Positions 28,135-37,758 are shown, numbered from the stretch's first letter. The stretch is DNA of 64,000 nt from Latilactobacillus sakei subsp. sakei DSM 20017 = JCM 1157 (GCF_002370355.1 NZ_AP017929.1:992001-1056000), one strand, 5' to 3'. The notes: a model not told the origin generated them from the sequence alone. Translations and numbers: made by a program.

Positions 28135-28773
28135 TTACGATTTTTGCTGCAATAGGTGGTAGCTATCAAAATAATACCACGAAAGGCCTAATCCGGTTAA
28201 GGCTAACATGAAACCGGCTAAAACATCTGTGGGGTAGTGAACCTGCACGTAAATCCGGCTAATCCCAATGAGGAGCGTCAGTATTAAGCACAAACCAATT
28301 ACTAGGTGCCGCCAATAGTGACTTTTAATCAGGTAAATGGCAATAATGCTTAATGAGCCAAAAAATAATAGGGCACCAGAAGAATGACCACTAGGAAAAC
28401 TAAAGCCGCTAGCGACTACCAAATGATGCGCGCTAGGTCGGGGTCGAGCAACCCATTCTTTAATAATGTGGTTTAAACTACTGAAAACCGCCATATTGAC
28501 TAATAAGAAGAGCGCAGCATTATTCTGGCGGATGAAGAGTAAGGTGAGCGTTGCTACGACTGTTAATCCCAGCATACTATAAGGATTACCTATGCTTGTG
28601 ATAGCGATTGCTATAGTGGTTGTTAAAGGTGAAGCAACGCTACGAACGATATGAATGATGTGACTATCGAAAGTATTAATCCAAGTTGCTTGGTTTAAAA
28701 GACTGACTAAAATAATCATAAATAGTGAAAAGCCCACTATCATTGATGTGAGTTGTTGCTTTTGACGAGACAT
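28135..28773 (-). CDS. PAP2-family membrane phosphatase
   Basis: 212 aa with about six membrane helices and the three phosphatase motifs: KEWVARPRP (motif 1), PSGHSSG (motif 2) and SRIYVQVHYPTDVLAG (motif 3). Such enzymes dephosphorylate lipid phosphates, for example undecaprenyl diphosphate or phosphatidylglycerophosphate; the substrate cannot be told. It precedes the methyltransferase on the minus strand. Confidence 0.92.
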   Translation of the reverse strand: MSRQKQQLTSMIVGFSLFMIILVSLLNQATWINTFDSHIIHIVRSVASPLTTTIAIAITSIGNPYSMLGLTVVATLTLLFIRQNNAALFLLVNMAVFSSLNHIIKEWVARPRPSAHHLVVASGFSFPSGHSSGALLFFGSLSIIAIYLIKSHYWRHLVIGLCLILTLLIGISRIYVQVHYPTDVLAGFMLALTGLGLSWYYFDSYHLLQQKS

Positions 28774-28867
28774 AGTGAACCCCTTTCAAATTCTATAATA
28801 ACAATGTTAACGGTCTGTCGCCTTGAACTAATTTTAAATCGATTATTAACCGCTTATAACATATACG

Positions 28868-28896
28868 TTGTTTTATAGGATTATTAATATTATAAT
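28868..28896 (+). promoter_or_regulatory. Promoter of the LysM glucosaminidase gene
   Basis: TTGTTT - 17 bp - TATAAT in a very AT-rich region before the gene. Confidence 0.75.
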
Positions 28897-28959
28897 ATAT
28901 TTTAGATAAACTTAATAAAGATAGCTATTACTTTAAAGAAAATTTATATGGAGGTTTTT

Positions 28960-30969
28960 ATGTTGAAAGAGACTAGAAAACAAAGAATCGCGACACAAAA
29001 AATAATTTTAAACCGTCAAAAAAAGGAACTACGGAATAAGAAAGTGCGGCATATGACGACTTTTGCAGGAGCTAGTTTCTTGATGGGGTCTGCGGTTGCA
29101 CCTAGTCTCACGAGCGGTAAAGTTAAGGCAGCTGTTGAAACAGTGAGTGCCAACGAAACCAACCTCAATACAGCGACATCAAGCACAAGTAGTGTTGCTA
29201 ATAGTACGACCTCAACAAGTAGTACTGACCAAGCAACAAGCAGCAGTCAAAGTCAATCAAGCCAAACAACAAGTAGTAGCCAAAGCCAATCACAACCAGT
29301 TGTGAAGCCCCAAGTGACTGAAAATGATGCGAATAAGGCAGCTACAGCTCAACCCAAACCAACACAAGCACAACCAGTTGTTGGCACACAAAATACGGGT
29401 GCTAATATCGCAACAGCCCAAGCCATTATGGCTTATTCATCAACCAGTGCATCAACTTTCATCAATTCAATTGCTAGCTCAGCACGTCAATTAGCAAGTG
29501 AAAATGATTTGTATGCTTCAGTAATGATTGCCCAAGCTTCTCTTGAATCAGGTTTTGGGAATAGCGCTTTAGGCAAAGCCCCTAACTACAACTTATTCGG
29601 TGTTAAAGGGAGTTACAACGGTAGCTCTGTCTACATGTTAACAAACGAAGATGATGGTCATGGTAATCTTTATCAAATCAACGCTGCTTTCCGTAAATAT
29701 CCTTCATATTACCAATCACTACAAGATTACGTGCATGTTTTGAAGAATACTTCTTTTGGGTCAACACCTTATTATCAAGGGGCCTTCAAGAGCCACACAA
29801 CAAGCTATCAAAATGCGACGCAATATCTTCAAGGTCGCTATGCCACAGCTACGAACTATGCAGCTAGTTTAAATCGCCTTATCCAACAATATAACTTAAC
29901 GCAATATGATACACCTGCTACAAGTGGTAATAATGGTGGTACGGGCACAACACCAACGAACCCAACAACACCAACTAAACCAACGAATGGTGAAAAGTAT
30001 ACGGTTAAAGCTGGCGATTCAGTTTACGGCATCGCTAAACGTTATGGGATTTCAATGAGTACTTTAATTAGCTGGAATAACATTAAAAATAATATGATTC
30101 ACCCTGGTGATGTCTTAATCGTTTCGGCTAACAAACCAACAACACCAACGAATCCGACGACACCAACCAACCCAACGAATCCAAAAAAACCAGCAAATGG
30201 TGAAAAATACACAGTTAAAGCCGGCGATTCAGTTTACGGCATTGCTAAGCGTTACGGTATTTCAATGAATACGTTAATTAGCTGGAATAACATTAAAAAT
30301 AACATGATCCACCCGGGCGATGTTTTGATTGTTTCTGCTAAACAAACAACAAACCCAACAACACCAACGAATCCAACTAAACCGACAAATCCAACGAACC
30401 CAACAACACCGGCGAATAACCAAACTTACACGGTTAAGTCTGGCGATTCAGTTTGGGCAATCTCAAACCGCTATGGTGTTTCAATGGCGAACTTAGTGAA
30501 GTGGAATAATATCCGTAATAACTTCATCTATCCTGGTCAAAAATTAATTGTTGGTCAAAAATCAACGGGACAAACAACACCGCCAACAAATAACAACAAC
30601 AATAGCAGTAGTAATAATAACAATGGCTCAACAACGACAACCGCTAAAACCTACAAGGTCAAAGCTGGTGATTCAGTATGGCGGATTTCACAACAATCAG
30701 GAATCTCAATGGCTGAATTGGTTCGTTTAAATAACATTAAAAATAATTTTATTTATCCAGGTCAAGTGTTAAAAGTCAGTGCTGGTAAAACAACAACTAA
30801 CAATAACAACCAAACAACGCCTAATAAAACAAAGTCTTATACCGTTAAATCAGGTGATAGCCTATGGTCAATCGCTCAAAAAAATGGCACGACAATCAGT
30901 AAATTAAAGACTGCTAATGGATTACGTTCAGATTTAATCTTAGTTGGCCAAGTCTTGAAATTGAAGTAA
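28960..30969 (+). CDS. Secreted peptidoglycan hydrolase, GH73 glucosaminidase with five LysM domains
   Basis: 669 aa. A long basic N-terminus followed by a hydrophobic stretch (about residues 29-55) ending near KVKAA forms a signal peptide; then a Ser/Thr/Gln-rich linker, a glucosaminidase domain (about residues 150-310; [16 protein letters not shown] carries the catalytic Glu, NLFGVKG follows) and five C-terminal LysM modules separated by Thr/Pro/Asn linkers of PTNPTTPT type. LysM 1 and 2 are nearly identical, pointing to recent duplication. ATG 28960 is chosen because GGAGG lies between it and the in-frame ATG at 28948. Likely an autolysin of cell separation. Confidence 0.94.
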   Translation: MLKETRKQRIATQKIILNRQKKELRNKKVRHMTTFAGASFLMGSAVAPSLTSGKVKAAVETVSANETNLNTATSSTSSVANSTTSTSSTDQATSSSQSQSSQTTSSSQSQSQPVVKPQVTENDANKAATAQPKPTQAQPVVGTQNTGANIATAQAIMAYSSTSASTFINSIASSARQLASENDLYASVMIAQASLESGFGNSALGKAPNYNLFGVKGSYNGSSVYMLTNEDDGHGNLYQINAAFRKYPSYYQSLQDYVHVLKNTSFGSTPYYQGAFKSHTTSYQNATQYLQGRYATATNYAASLNRLIQQYNLTQYDTPATSGNNGGTGTTPTNPTTPTKPTNGEKYTVKAGDSVYGIAKRYGISMSTLISWNNIKNNMIHPGDVLIVSANKPTTPTNPTTPTNPTNPKKPANGEKYTVKAGDSVYGIAKRYGISMNTLISWNNIKNNMIHPGDVLIVSAKQTTNPTTPTNPTKPTNPTNPTTPANNQTYTVKSGDSVWAISNRYGVSMANLVKWNNIRNNFIYPGQKLIVGQKSTGQTTPPTNNNNNSSSNNNNGSTTTTAKTYKVKAGDSVWRISQQSGISMAELVRLNNIKNNFIYPGQVLKVSAGKTTTNNNNQTTPNKTKSYTVKSGDSLWSIAQKNGTTISKLKTANGLRSDLILVGQVLKLK

Positions 30970-30997
30970 GAGTTTGGTATGCTAAGAACAATTATTT

Positions 30998-31223
30998 AAC
31001 GTTGAGAGGGATTAGTAGTTAAGTGAAACGTCCAGAGAGCGTGTGGTTAGTGCGAACACGTCGTTGAACTTAGCGAACTCACCTTTGAGTTTTCTATTGA
31101 AATCAAGTAGATAGAAACGTCAGCCACGTTACGGCCAGAGAGTTGTTCAGTTTGAACTGGGCAGAACTTAGGTGGCATCGCGGTCAATTCGTCCTATGGT
31201 ATTTATACCATAGGACTTTTTTG
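30998..31223 (+). promoter_or_regulatory. T-box leader of leuS
   Basis: Structured leader before leuS. A candidate specifier CTC (Leu) lies at 31078-31080 within GCGAACTCACC, a T-box-like GGTGGCATCGCGG at 31171-31183 (one change from GGTGGNACCGCG), and a terminator hairpin GTCCTATGGTAT...ATACCATAGGAC with T-run at 31191-31222. Uncharged tRNA-Leu would favour antitermination. Confidence 0.9.
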
Positions 31224-31243
31224 ACGTTAAGTGGATTAAAAAA

Positions 31244-31283
31244 GAGTGCGTCAAAAGTGTCTATACTTTTGAAAGTACGCTAA
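31244..31283 (+). repeat. Miniature hairpin repeat, copy N (about 40 bp)
   Basis: GAGTGCG end, outer arms TCAAAAG/CTTTTGA, no middle or apical helix. It lies in the leuS leader between the T-box terminator and the RBS. Confidence 0.75.
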
Positions 31284-31301
31284 AAATAAGGAGTGTTTGA
31301 T

Positions 31302-33725
31302 ATGACTTACGATCATCGCGCAGTTGAACAAAAGTGGCAAGCCTACTGGCAATCACATAAATCTTTTAAAACAACAGAAGATAAAGATAAGAAAAATTTC
31401 TACGCATTAGATATGTTCCCATACCCATCAGGACAAGGGTTGCACGTTGGCCATCCTGAAGGCTATACGGCAACTGATATCTTGGCCCGGATGAAACGGA
31501 TGCAAGGCTTCAACGTGTTGCACCCAATGGGTTGGGATGCATTCGGCTTACCTGCTGAACAATATGCGTTAGATACGGGGAATAACCCTGCTGATTTCAC
31601 GCAAAAAAATATCAACACTTTCAAACGTCAAATCAATTCATTAGGCTTCTCATACGATTGGGATCGCGAAGTGAATACAACGGATCCTGATTTCTACAAA
31701 TGGACCCAATGGATTTTTGAAAAAATGTACGAAAAAGGCTTGGCTTATGAAGCCGAAGTTGCTGTTAACTGGAGCCCAGATTTAGGGACAGTTGTGGCCA
31801 ACGAAGAAGTGATCGACGGTAAAACTGAACGTGGTGGTTATCCTGTTTACCGGAAACCAATGCGTCAATGGATGTTGAAGATTACGGCTTATGCTGATCG
31901 TTTAATTGACGACTTAGACCTTGTTGATTGGCCTGAAAGTGTCAAGGATATGCAACGTAACTGGATTGGCCGCTCAAAAGGCGCTGAAGTTTCATTTGCT
32001 GTTGAAAACCATGACGCTAATATTGACGTCTTCACAACACGTGCCGACACAATGTTTGGTGTGAGTTACATCGTGATGGCCCCAGAACACAAATTAGTGG
32101 CTGACATCACAACGCCTGAACAAAAAGCTGCCGTTGATGCATACTTAAAAGAAATCGAACACAAGAGTGATCTTGAACGGACTGATTTGGCTAAGGACAA
32201 AACAGGTGCCTTTACGGGTGCTTATGCCATCAATCCAGTGAACGGCGAACGTTTACCAATCTGGATTTCAGATTACGTTTTAGCTTCATACGGGACTGGT
32301 GCTGTCATGGCCGTTCCTGCACATGACCCTCGCGATTGGGAATTTGCCAAGAAATTCGGTTTACCATTGAAACCAGTTGTTTCAGGCGGTAACCCTGAAG
32401 AAGCTGTTCACACAGAACCTGGTGTAATGATTAATTCAGATTTTTTAGATGGCTTAGACAAACAAGCTGCTATCGACAAGATGATTCCATGGTTGGTTGA
32501 ACACAAAGTGGGTCATGAACAAATCAGTTATAAATTACGTGACTGGTTATTCTCACGTCAACGCTACTGGGGTGAACCAATTCCAATTATTCATTGGGAA
32601 GATGGCACAACATCTGTCGTTCCAGAAGATCAATTGCCACTTGAGTTACCATTAACAAGTGATATCAAACCTTCTGGTACTGGTGAAAGTCCACTTGCGA
32701 ACTTAACAGACTGGTTAAACGTGACGGACGAAAATGGTCGTAAAGGCCGTCGTGAAACGAATACAATGCCACAATGGGCTGGTAGTTCATGGTATTACCT
32801 CCGTTATATCGATCCTAAGAACCCTGATAAATTGGCTGATTTTGACAAGTTGAAGGACTGGTTACCAGTTGACATGTACATCGGTGGTGCAGAACATGCT
32901 GTTCTTCATTTACTATATGTTCGTTTCTGGCACAAATTCTTGTATGATATCGGTGTCGTCCCAACGAAGGAACCATTCCAACATCTATACAATCAAGGGA
33001 TGATTTTAGGCGATAACCACGAAAAAATGTCTAAATCAAAAGGGAACGTTGTTAACCCTGATGATGTTGTTGATCGTTTTGGTGCTGATACATTACGTCT
33101 ATACGAAATGTTTATGGGCCCATTAGATGCTTCAATTTCATGGAGTGAAAAGGGCTTAGCTGGCGCTCGTAAATTCTTGGACCGTGTATGGCGTTTATAC
33201 ACAGAAGAAGATACGGACGAAAACGACCAACTTTCAAGTAAGATTGTCGCTGACAACAACGATCAATTGAAGAAGGTTTACAACGAAACCGTTAAGAAAG
33301 TCACAGAAGACTTCGAAAGCATGCACTTTAACGTGGCCATTTCACAATTGATGGTCTTCATCAACGATGCTTATAAAGCAGATACATTCCCACGTGAATA
33401 TGCTGAAGGCTTCGTGAAATTATTAGCCCCAATCGCACCACATATGATGGAAGAATTATGGGCAATGCTTGGTCATGATGATTCAATCAGCTATGTTGAT
33501 TGGCCAACATTTGACCCAGCAGCATTTATTGCTAATGAAGTGGAAGTCATCTTCCAAGTTAACGGTAAGTTAAAGGCCAAAGTAACAGTGGCTAAAGACA
33601 CACCGAAGGAAGAATTAGAAGCGATGGCAAAGGCCAACGAAAAAGTAGCCGAATTTATCGCAGATAAGACAGTCCGTAAAGTGATTGCCATTCCAAACAA
33701 ATTGGTAAATATTGTAGCGAATTAG
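31302..33725 (+). CDS. leuS: Leucyl-tRNA synthetase
   Basis: Class Ia synthetase, 807 aa, family length. The HIGH motif is HVGH at residues 48-51 ([14 protein letters not shown]), the CP1 editing domain follows with [10 protein letters not shown] and [10 protein letters not shown], and KMSKS is at residues 575-579. ATG 31302 lies 8 bases after AAGGAG. Controlled by the T-box leader. A hairpin repeat begins at the stop codon. Confidence 0.98.
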   Translation: MTYDHRAVEQKWQAYWQSHKSFKTTEDKDKKNFYALDMFPYPSGQGLHVGHPEGYTATDILARMKRMQGFNVLHPMGWDAFGLPAEQYALDTGNNPADFTQKNINTFKRQINSLGFSYDWDREVNTTDPDFYKWTQWIFEKMYEKGLAYEAEVAVNWSPDLGTVVANEEVIDGKTERGGYPVYRKPMRQWMLKITAYADRLIDDLDLVDWPESVKDMQRNWIGRSKGAEVSFAVENHDANIDVFTTRADTMFGVSYIVMAPEHKLVADITTPEQKAAVDAYLKEIEHKSDLERTDLAKDKTGAFTGAYAINPVNGERLPIWISDYVLASYGTGAVMAVPAHDPRDWEFAKKFGLPLKPVVSGGNPEEAVHTEPGVMINSDFLDGLDKQAAIDKMIPWLVEHKVGHEQISYKLRDWLFSRQRYWGEPIPIIHWEDGTTSVVPEDQLPLELPLTSDIKPSGTGESPLANLTDWLNVTDENGRKGRRETNTMPQWAGSSWYYLRYIDPKNPDKLADFDKLKDWLPVDMYIGGAEHAVLHLLYVRFWHKFLYDIGVVPTKEPFQHLYNQGMILGDNHEKMSKSKGNVVNPDDVVDRFGADTLRLYEMFMGPLDASISWSEKGLAGARKFLDRVWRLYTEEDTDENDQLSSKIVADNNDQLKKVYNETVKKVTEDFESMHFNVAISQLMVFINDAYKADTFPREYAEGFVKLLAPIAPHMMEELWAMLGHDDSISYVDWPTFDPAAFIANEVEVIFQVNGKLKAKVTVAKDTPKEELEAMAKANEKVAEFIADKTVRKVIAIPNKLVNIVAN

Positions 33726-33841
33726 AGTGCGTTCAAGCTCGGTCAACTTTTGAGCATTATCAGAGGGAAGCGAATAAGCGACGCAGTCGGTTGTTTGATT
33801 CACTGGGATAAGCGCAGAAAGTTAGCTTGAAAAGCACGATT
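33725..33841 (+). repeat. Hairpin repeat, copy C (117 bp)
   Basis: Starts on the last base of the leuS stop, same orientation. Outer arms TTCAAGCT/AGCTTGAA, middle arms ACTTT/AAAGT, apical GCGAC-GCA-GTCG; followed directly by an intrinsic terminator. Confidence 0.93.
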
Positions 33842-33842
33842 C

Positions 33843-33881
33843 AAAAAGGACAGACAAATTCAATTTTGTCTGTCCTTTTTT
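33843..33881 (+). terminator. Terminator of leuS
   Basis: AAAAAGGACAGACAAA pairs with TTTGTCTGTCCTTTTT; abuts repeat copy C. Shares the ACAAA...TTTGT apex with other terminators here. Confidence 0.94.
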
Positions 33882-33979
33882 CTTATCTAAAGTTAATAGT
33901 TAGGAACCTAACAAATACTATTGATCTACAAAACCTTATTTAATAGTATTCTAAAATGATAAAAAGATTAGAAAAGACA

Positions 33980-34008
33980 TTGATTTTCTTCTTTTTTTAT
34001 TATACGAT
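33980..34008 (+). promoter_or_regulatory. Promoter of the broken permease gene
   Basis: TTGATT - 17 bp - TACGAT, about 70 bp before the original start codon. Confidence 0.6.
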
Positions 34009-34075
34009 GATAAGTAAATTTAGATTGTCGGGTTAACCAACAATGGGAATACCTAAATAGAAGGGTTTGAGGAGA

Positions 34076-35415
34076 ATGAAACGGAATTTAAATGCCCGTC
34101 AGATGCAGATGATTGCATTAGGTGGGACAATCGGATGGGGGCCAATACGACGATTAAATGGACAGGGCCTTCTGTCTTAATCGCTTATGGCATTGCCGGT
34201 CTATTATTGTACTTAATCATGCGCGCTTTGGGGGAAATGTTGTACGTTGATCCAGATACGGGATCGTTTGCGAAATTTGCAACGGAATATATGCACCCCA
34301 TTTTTGGTTATTTGACAGCTTGGAGTAATGTTTTCCAATTTGTGGTCGTTGGGATGAGTGAAATGATTGCAATCGGTGGCTATCTAGAATTTTGGTGGCC
34401 GAATCTGCCAGGGTGGGTTCCAGGTTTAGTCGCAATTACGTTCTTATGTGCCGCTAATCTCATATCGGTCAGCATGTTTGGTGAATTAGAATTCTGGTTT
34501 GCCCTAATTAAAGTGGTGACGATTGTGTTAATGATTGTCGCTGGTCTCGGATTAATCATCTTCGGGATTGGAAATCACATGCATCCGGTTGGGATTAGTA
34601 ATTTATGGACACACGGCTTCTTCACGGGTGGATTCAAAGGCTTTGTCTTTGCCCTTGCGATTGTCCTTGCTTCTTATCAAGGGATTGAATTAATTGGGAT
34701 TACGGCCGGGGAAGCCGAAAACCCACAAGAAACATTAGTTAAAGCGATTCAATCAACTGTTGCTCGGATCCTCATTTTCTACATCGGTGCTATTTTCGTC
34801 ATTTTAAGTATTTACCCTTGGAACGAACTCAACCAAGTGGGTTCACCATTTGTCCAAACCTTTGCTAAAATCGGGATTACCGCCGCAGCCTCAATTATTA
34901 ATTTCGTTGTGATTACAGCGGCCTTATCAGGCGCTAACTCTGGGATTTACAGTGCGAGTCGAATGACGTTTACGTTGGCTAATAATGGGCAATTACCAAA
35001 ACGCTTCTTGAAACTCAACCGACATGGCGTGCCATTTTATGCGGTTGGTGCGATTTCATTAGGGATTTTAATTGGTGTGATTTTAAACGCGATTCTACCA
35101 TTGGTTTATCCTAAAGCTGGCAATATCTTCGTCCTTGTTTATAGTTCAAGTGTCTTGCCAGGAATGGTGCCTTGGTTTGTCATCTTAATTAGCCAAATTG
35201 CCTTTAGAAAACAACACGCCGAAAAGATGGCAACCCATCCATTTAAAATGCCATGGTCACCATATTCCAACTACATCACGTTGGCGATGTTGTGCTTAAC
35301 ATTAGTTTTCATGTTTATTAATCCAGAAACACGGATCTCATTAATTGTCGGATTAATCTTTTTAGTCTTGATGATCGTTATTTATTTCGTGAAGTTTGGA
35401 CGTCAAAAAGAATAG
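34076..35415 (+). pseudogene. Amino acid permease (APC family), frameshifted near the N-terminus
   Basis: From ATG 34076 the frame reads MKRNLNARQMQMIALGGTIG and then leaves the family frame (WGPIRRLN, stop at about 34180). The family continues in another frame from ATG 34135 as MGANTTIKWTGPSVLIAYG. Homologues read GGTIGVGLFMGAN here, so about 13 bp coding VGLF plus one base is missing. The rest, about 426 codons with some eleven helices, is intact. The lost GVGLF is part of the helix-1 substrate-binding segment, so a product restarted at 34135 should not transport. The change looks recent because no other defect is seen. Confidence 0.85.
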
Positions 35416-35417
35416 AA

Positions 35418-35459
35418 GAGTGTGCCATAAGTTCAGGATATGACTTATAGAACACGGTT
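35418..35459 (+). repeat. Miniature hairpin repeat, copy K (42 bp)
   Basis: Begins 3 bp after the permease stop, same orientation. GAGTGTG end, outer arms ATAAGT/ACTTAT, AACACGGTT end; middle and apical parts absent. Confidence 0.8.
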
Positions 35460-35485
35460 AGACTATCAATATTCAAATAGTGAAG

Positions 35486-35526
35486 AAGGCGCCAAGACAA
35501 GCATTACTTGTCCTGGTGCCTTTTTT
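35486..35526 (+). terminator. Terminator after the permease pseudogene
   Basis: AAGGCGCCAAGACAAG - CATTA - CTTGTCCTGGTGCCTT followed by six T. Confidence 0.9.
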
Positions 35527-35548
35527 GCTATCCAGATTTCTATCGTCT

Positions 35549-35668
35549 AGACGTGCTTTTTGGTTGCAACAACTTCCGCTTAATCTAAAATTGGCAGTAA
35601 TCCTAAAACCTTGGATTACTGCCAATTTTGTATTAATGCTCAGTTGCTACCCGCAACCCACAGCGCTC
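35549..35668 (-). repeat. Hairpin repeat, copy O (120 bp) with a long apical stem
   Basis: On the minus strand, directly after the HxlR gene stop. Outer arms GGTTGC/GCAACC, middle arms CAACT/AGTTG with CTGAGCATTA and TTAAGCGGAAG, and instead of the usual short apex a perfect 17-bp stem (35587-35603 with 35613-35629). Ends GAGCGCT and GCACGTCT. Confidence 0.88.
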
Positions 35669-35672
35669 TTTT

Positions 35673-36047
35673 TTAGTAGATTGGATTAATTTGATCACGA
35701 TGCAAGACATTGATCGATTCGCCATCTGATTGGCGGCGGTCGATATTATCTTCACCCCATAAGCAGAGTAGGTTCAAAATCTTATTGAGTGATTGACCGT
35801 ATTCAGAGAGGCTGTATTCAACCCGCGGCGGAATTTCTTGATAGATTTTCCGATTGATAATCCCGTCGGCTTCGAGTTCGCGCAATTGTTGCGTTAAAAC
35901 TTTTTGAGAGATCTTAGGGATATTTTGTAAGAGTTCACTTGAGCGGAGTGGTTGATTCCGTAAGTGGCATAAAATGACAGGTTTCCATTTACCACCGATG
36001 ATTTCCATCGTGGCTTCAACACCAATGTTATAAGTTTTCTCATTCAT
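35673..36047 (-). CDS. HxlR-family transcriptional regulator
   Basis: 124-aa winged-helix regulator. The HxlR signature is clear: MEIIGGKWKPVILCHL, LRSSELLQNIPKISQKVLTQQLRELE (recognition region, split in context) and PPRVEYSLSEYG. Divergent from an MFS exporter gene with 149 bp between, so it probably controls that gene. Some HxlR proteins sense aldehydes or redox through a Cys near the N-terminus; the Cys in ILCHL is the only early Cys here. Confidence 0.94.
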   Translation of the reverse strand: MNEKTYNIGVEATMEIIGGKWKPVILCHLRNQPLRSSELLQNIPKISQKVLTQQLRELEADGIINRKIYQEIPPRVEYSLSEYGQSLNKILNLLCLWGEDNIDRRQSDGESINVLHRDQINPIY

Positions 36048-36092
36048 TTCTAATTTTGATTCACCTTTTCATTGTGATAAGACTCAATTATT

Positions 36093-36121
36093 ACTTTTCA
36101 GTAACCTACTGACTAAAAAGT
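36093..36121. promoter_or_regulatory. Candidate HxlR operator
   Basis: Imperfect dyad ACTTTTCAGTA ... TACTGACTAAAAAGT in the intergenic space between the divergent regulator and exporter genes. Assigned by symmetry and position only. Confidence 0.45.
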
Positions 36122-36196
36122 GCGTGATTGTGAAAATGACGCTTCTATTGAATAATATAGTACATCAGTAAAAAAGTCTATTAGGAGTGTGGGAAA

Positions 36197-37375
36197 ATGA
36201 GTAAAAAGCAACGTGCGAACTTAACTTTGTTAGCATTGGCGATTAGTGCCTTTGCGATTGGTTCAACAGAATTCATCAGTGTTGGCTTAATGCCGTTGAT
36301 GATTAAAGATTTTGGGATTACAATGAGCCAAGCCGGCTTAACCGTTTCAATGTACGCCTTGGGGATTACGATTGGTGCGCCCATTTTGGCTATCTTAACC
36401 AGTCGTTGGCCACGGAAGAATTTATTGTTGGGGATTATGATCGTCTTTATCATTGGTAACTTAACGGTGGCCTTTGCCCCAGTATTCTCAGTTGTTTTAA
36501 TCGGTCGGATTATTTCAGCGTTATCACATGGGATCTTTATGTCAATCGCATCAGTGATTGCGGCGGATGTTGTTGAACCAGAACGCCGAGCAAGTGCGAT
36601 TGCCGTGATGTTCACTGGTTTAACAGTCGCAACTGTTACCGGGGTACCGCTGGGGACTTTTATCGGTCAAATTTCAACCTGGCACATGTCATTTATTTTC
36701 ATCGCTGGCATTGGTGTCTTGGGCTTAATCGCTAACTGGTTCTTGGTTCCAAACGACTTACCATTGGGTCAACCAAGCCAATTTAGTGGGATTATTCGGG
36801 TCTTCAAAAATAAAGCAATCGTGATTGCCTTATTAATTACAGCCCTTGGTTATGGTGGCACATTCACAGTTTATACTTTCGTAACACCAATCTTACAAAC
36901 GAAGATGGGTTGGTCACCAAGTGCGGTGGTTATTATCTTAGTTGTTTATGGCTTAATGGTTGCCGTAGGGAACACGTTAGGCGGTAAGTGGTCTAACCAC
37001 AAACCTTTGTTGGCATTATTGAGAATGTTTGTTGGGTTATTAGTAACCCTCATGTTATTCATGCTAACATTGAATTCACATTGGTTTGGTTTAATTAACG
37101 TCTTATTGATGGGCTTTTTCGCCTTCATGAACGTTCCTGGTTTGCAACTTTACATTGTCCAACTTGCTGAAAAGTTCACACCAAACGATATTCCATTGGC
37201 ATCGGCTTTGAATATCTCAGCCTTTAACATTGGGATTACGATTGGCTCATTGGTCGGCGGTCAAGCTTCTGCCGCTTGGGGCTTGGGTAGTACACCAATT
37301 TTCGGGAGCATCATGGTGTTCATCAGTATCTTATTAACATGGTACTTGATTAAACAAACAACGAAAACGAAATAA
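36197..37375 (+). CDS. MFS drug/arabinose-type efflux transporter
   Basis: 392 aa, twelve hydrophobic helices, DHA1-type major facilitator. The N-terminal FAIGSTEFISVGLMP segment is typical of the AraJ/YdhP/chloramphenicol-efflux branch, and a motif A-like SRWPRKNLLLG sits after helix 2. AGGAGTG precedes the ATG. Divergent from an HxlR regulator, a common arrangement for inducible exporters. Substrate unknown. Confidence 0.92.
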   Translation: MSKKQRANLTLLALAISAFAIGSTEFISVGLMPLMIKDFGITMSQAGLTVSMYALGITIGAPILAILTSRWPRKNLLLGIMIVFIIGNLTVAFAPVFSVVLIGRIISALSHGIFMSIASVIAADVVEPERRASAIAVMFTGLTVATVTGVPLGTFIGQISTWHMSFIFIAGIGVLGLIANWFLVPNDLPLGQPSQFSGIIRVFKNKAIVIALLITALGYGGTFTVYTFVTPILQTKMGWSPSAVVIILVVYGLMVAVGNTLGGKWSNHKPLLALLRMFVGLLVTLMLFMLTLNSHWFGLINVLLMGFFAFMNVPGLQLYIVQLAEKFTPNDIPLASALNISAFNIGITIGSLVGGQASAAWGLGSTPIFGSIMVFISILLTWYLIKQTTKTK

Positions 37376-37377
37376 AA

Positions 37378-37442
37378 AGAGTATGGCATAAGTCGGGTAT
37401 ATCCTGAGGATTAACACGTTTTGACTATTATCGTTCGAATAT
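37378..37442 (+). repeat. Truncated hairpin repeat, copy G
   Basis: Begins 2 bp after the MFS stop with AGAGTATGGCATAAGTCGG and carries the left core CCTGAGGATTA, but the right half is missing before a terminator. Confidence 0.65.
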
Positions 37443-37443
37443 C

Positions 37444-37489
37444 AAAAAAGGGGCTGAGACAAATTTATTTTTGTCCCAGCTTCTTTTTT
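37444..37489 (+). terminator. Terminator of the MFS gene
   Basis: AAGGGGCTGAGACAAA / TTTGTCCCAGCTTCTT with one bulge, then T-run. Member of the ACAAA...TTTGT terminator group. Confidence 0.9.
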
Positions 37490-37518
37490 GTGGCTAATCT
37501 TCACAAGATAATCGGCTG

Positions 37519-37635
37519 AAACGTGCTTTAACGAGCAACTTCTTCCGTCTAGCGACGCTTAGCAAACGATCCGCTGTGCGGCTCATTCACCAAGCTATGC
37601 TATACTCAGAAGTTAAACGCTCGGTAAAGTGTTCT
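37519..37635 (-). repeat. Hairpin repeat, copy H (117 bp)
   Basis: Minus orientation. Outer arms CTTTACCGAGC/GCTCGTTAAAG, apical CCGC-ACA-GCGG; the GCACGTTT end is intact but the other end reads AGAACAC. Lies between the MFS terminator and murJ. Confidence 0.85.
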
Positions 37636-37641
37636 AATTTG

Positions 37642-37758
37642 AAACGTGCTTTAGTACGCAACTTCTTCCGGTTAGCGACATCAGTCAAATCGACGATTGC
37701 ATCGTCAATTCGCCTGATTAGGCTAATCCTCAGAAGTTAAACGTGTACTAAAGCACTC
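37642..37758 (-). repeat. Hairpin repeat, copy I (117 bp)
   Basis: Tandem to copy H, minus orientation. Outer arms CTTTAGTAC/GTACTAAAG, middle arms ACTTC/GAAGT with CTGAGGATTAG and CTAACCGG, apical GACGAT-GCA-ATCGTC. Closely related to copy E. Confidence 0.92.

Noticed and set aside
29950..30960. Direct DNA repeats in the glucosaminidase gene, considered as a CRISPR-like array
   Set aside because: They are in-frame LysM modules and Thr/Pro linkers of one coding region; spacing and length do not fit CRISPR.
35480..35689. Open frame across the terminator and repeat copy O
   Set aside because: Composed of the terminator stem and the hairpin repeat; no RBS and no protein-like composition.
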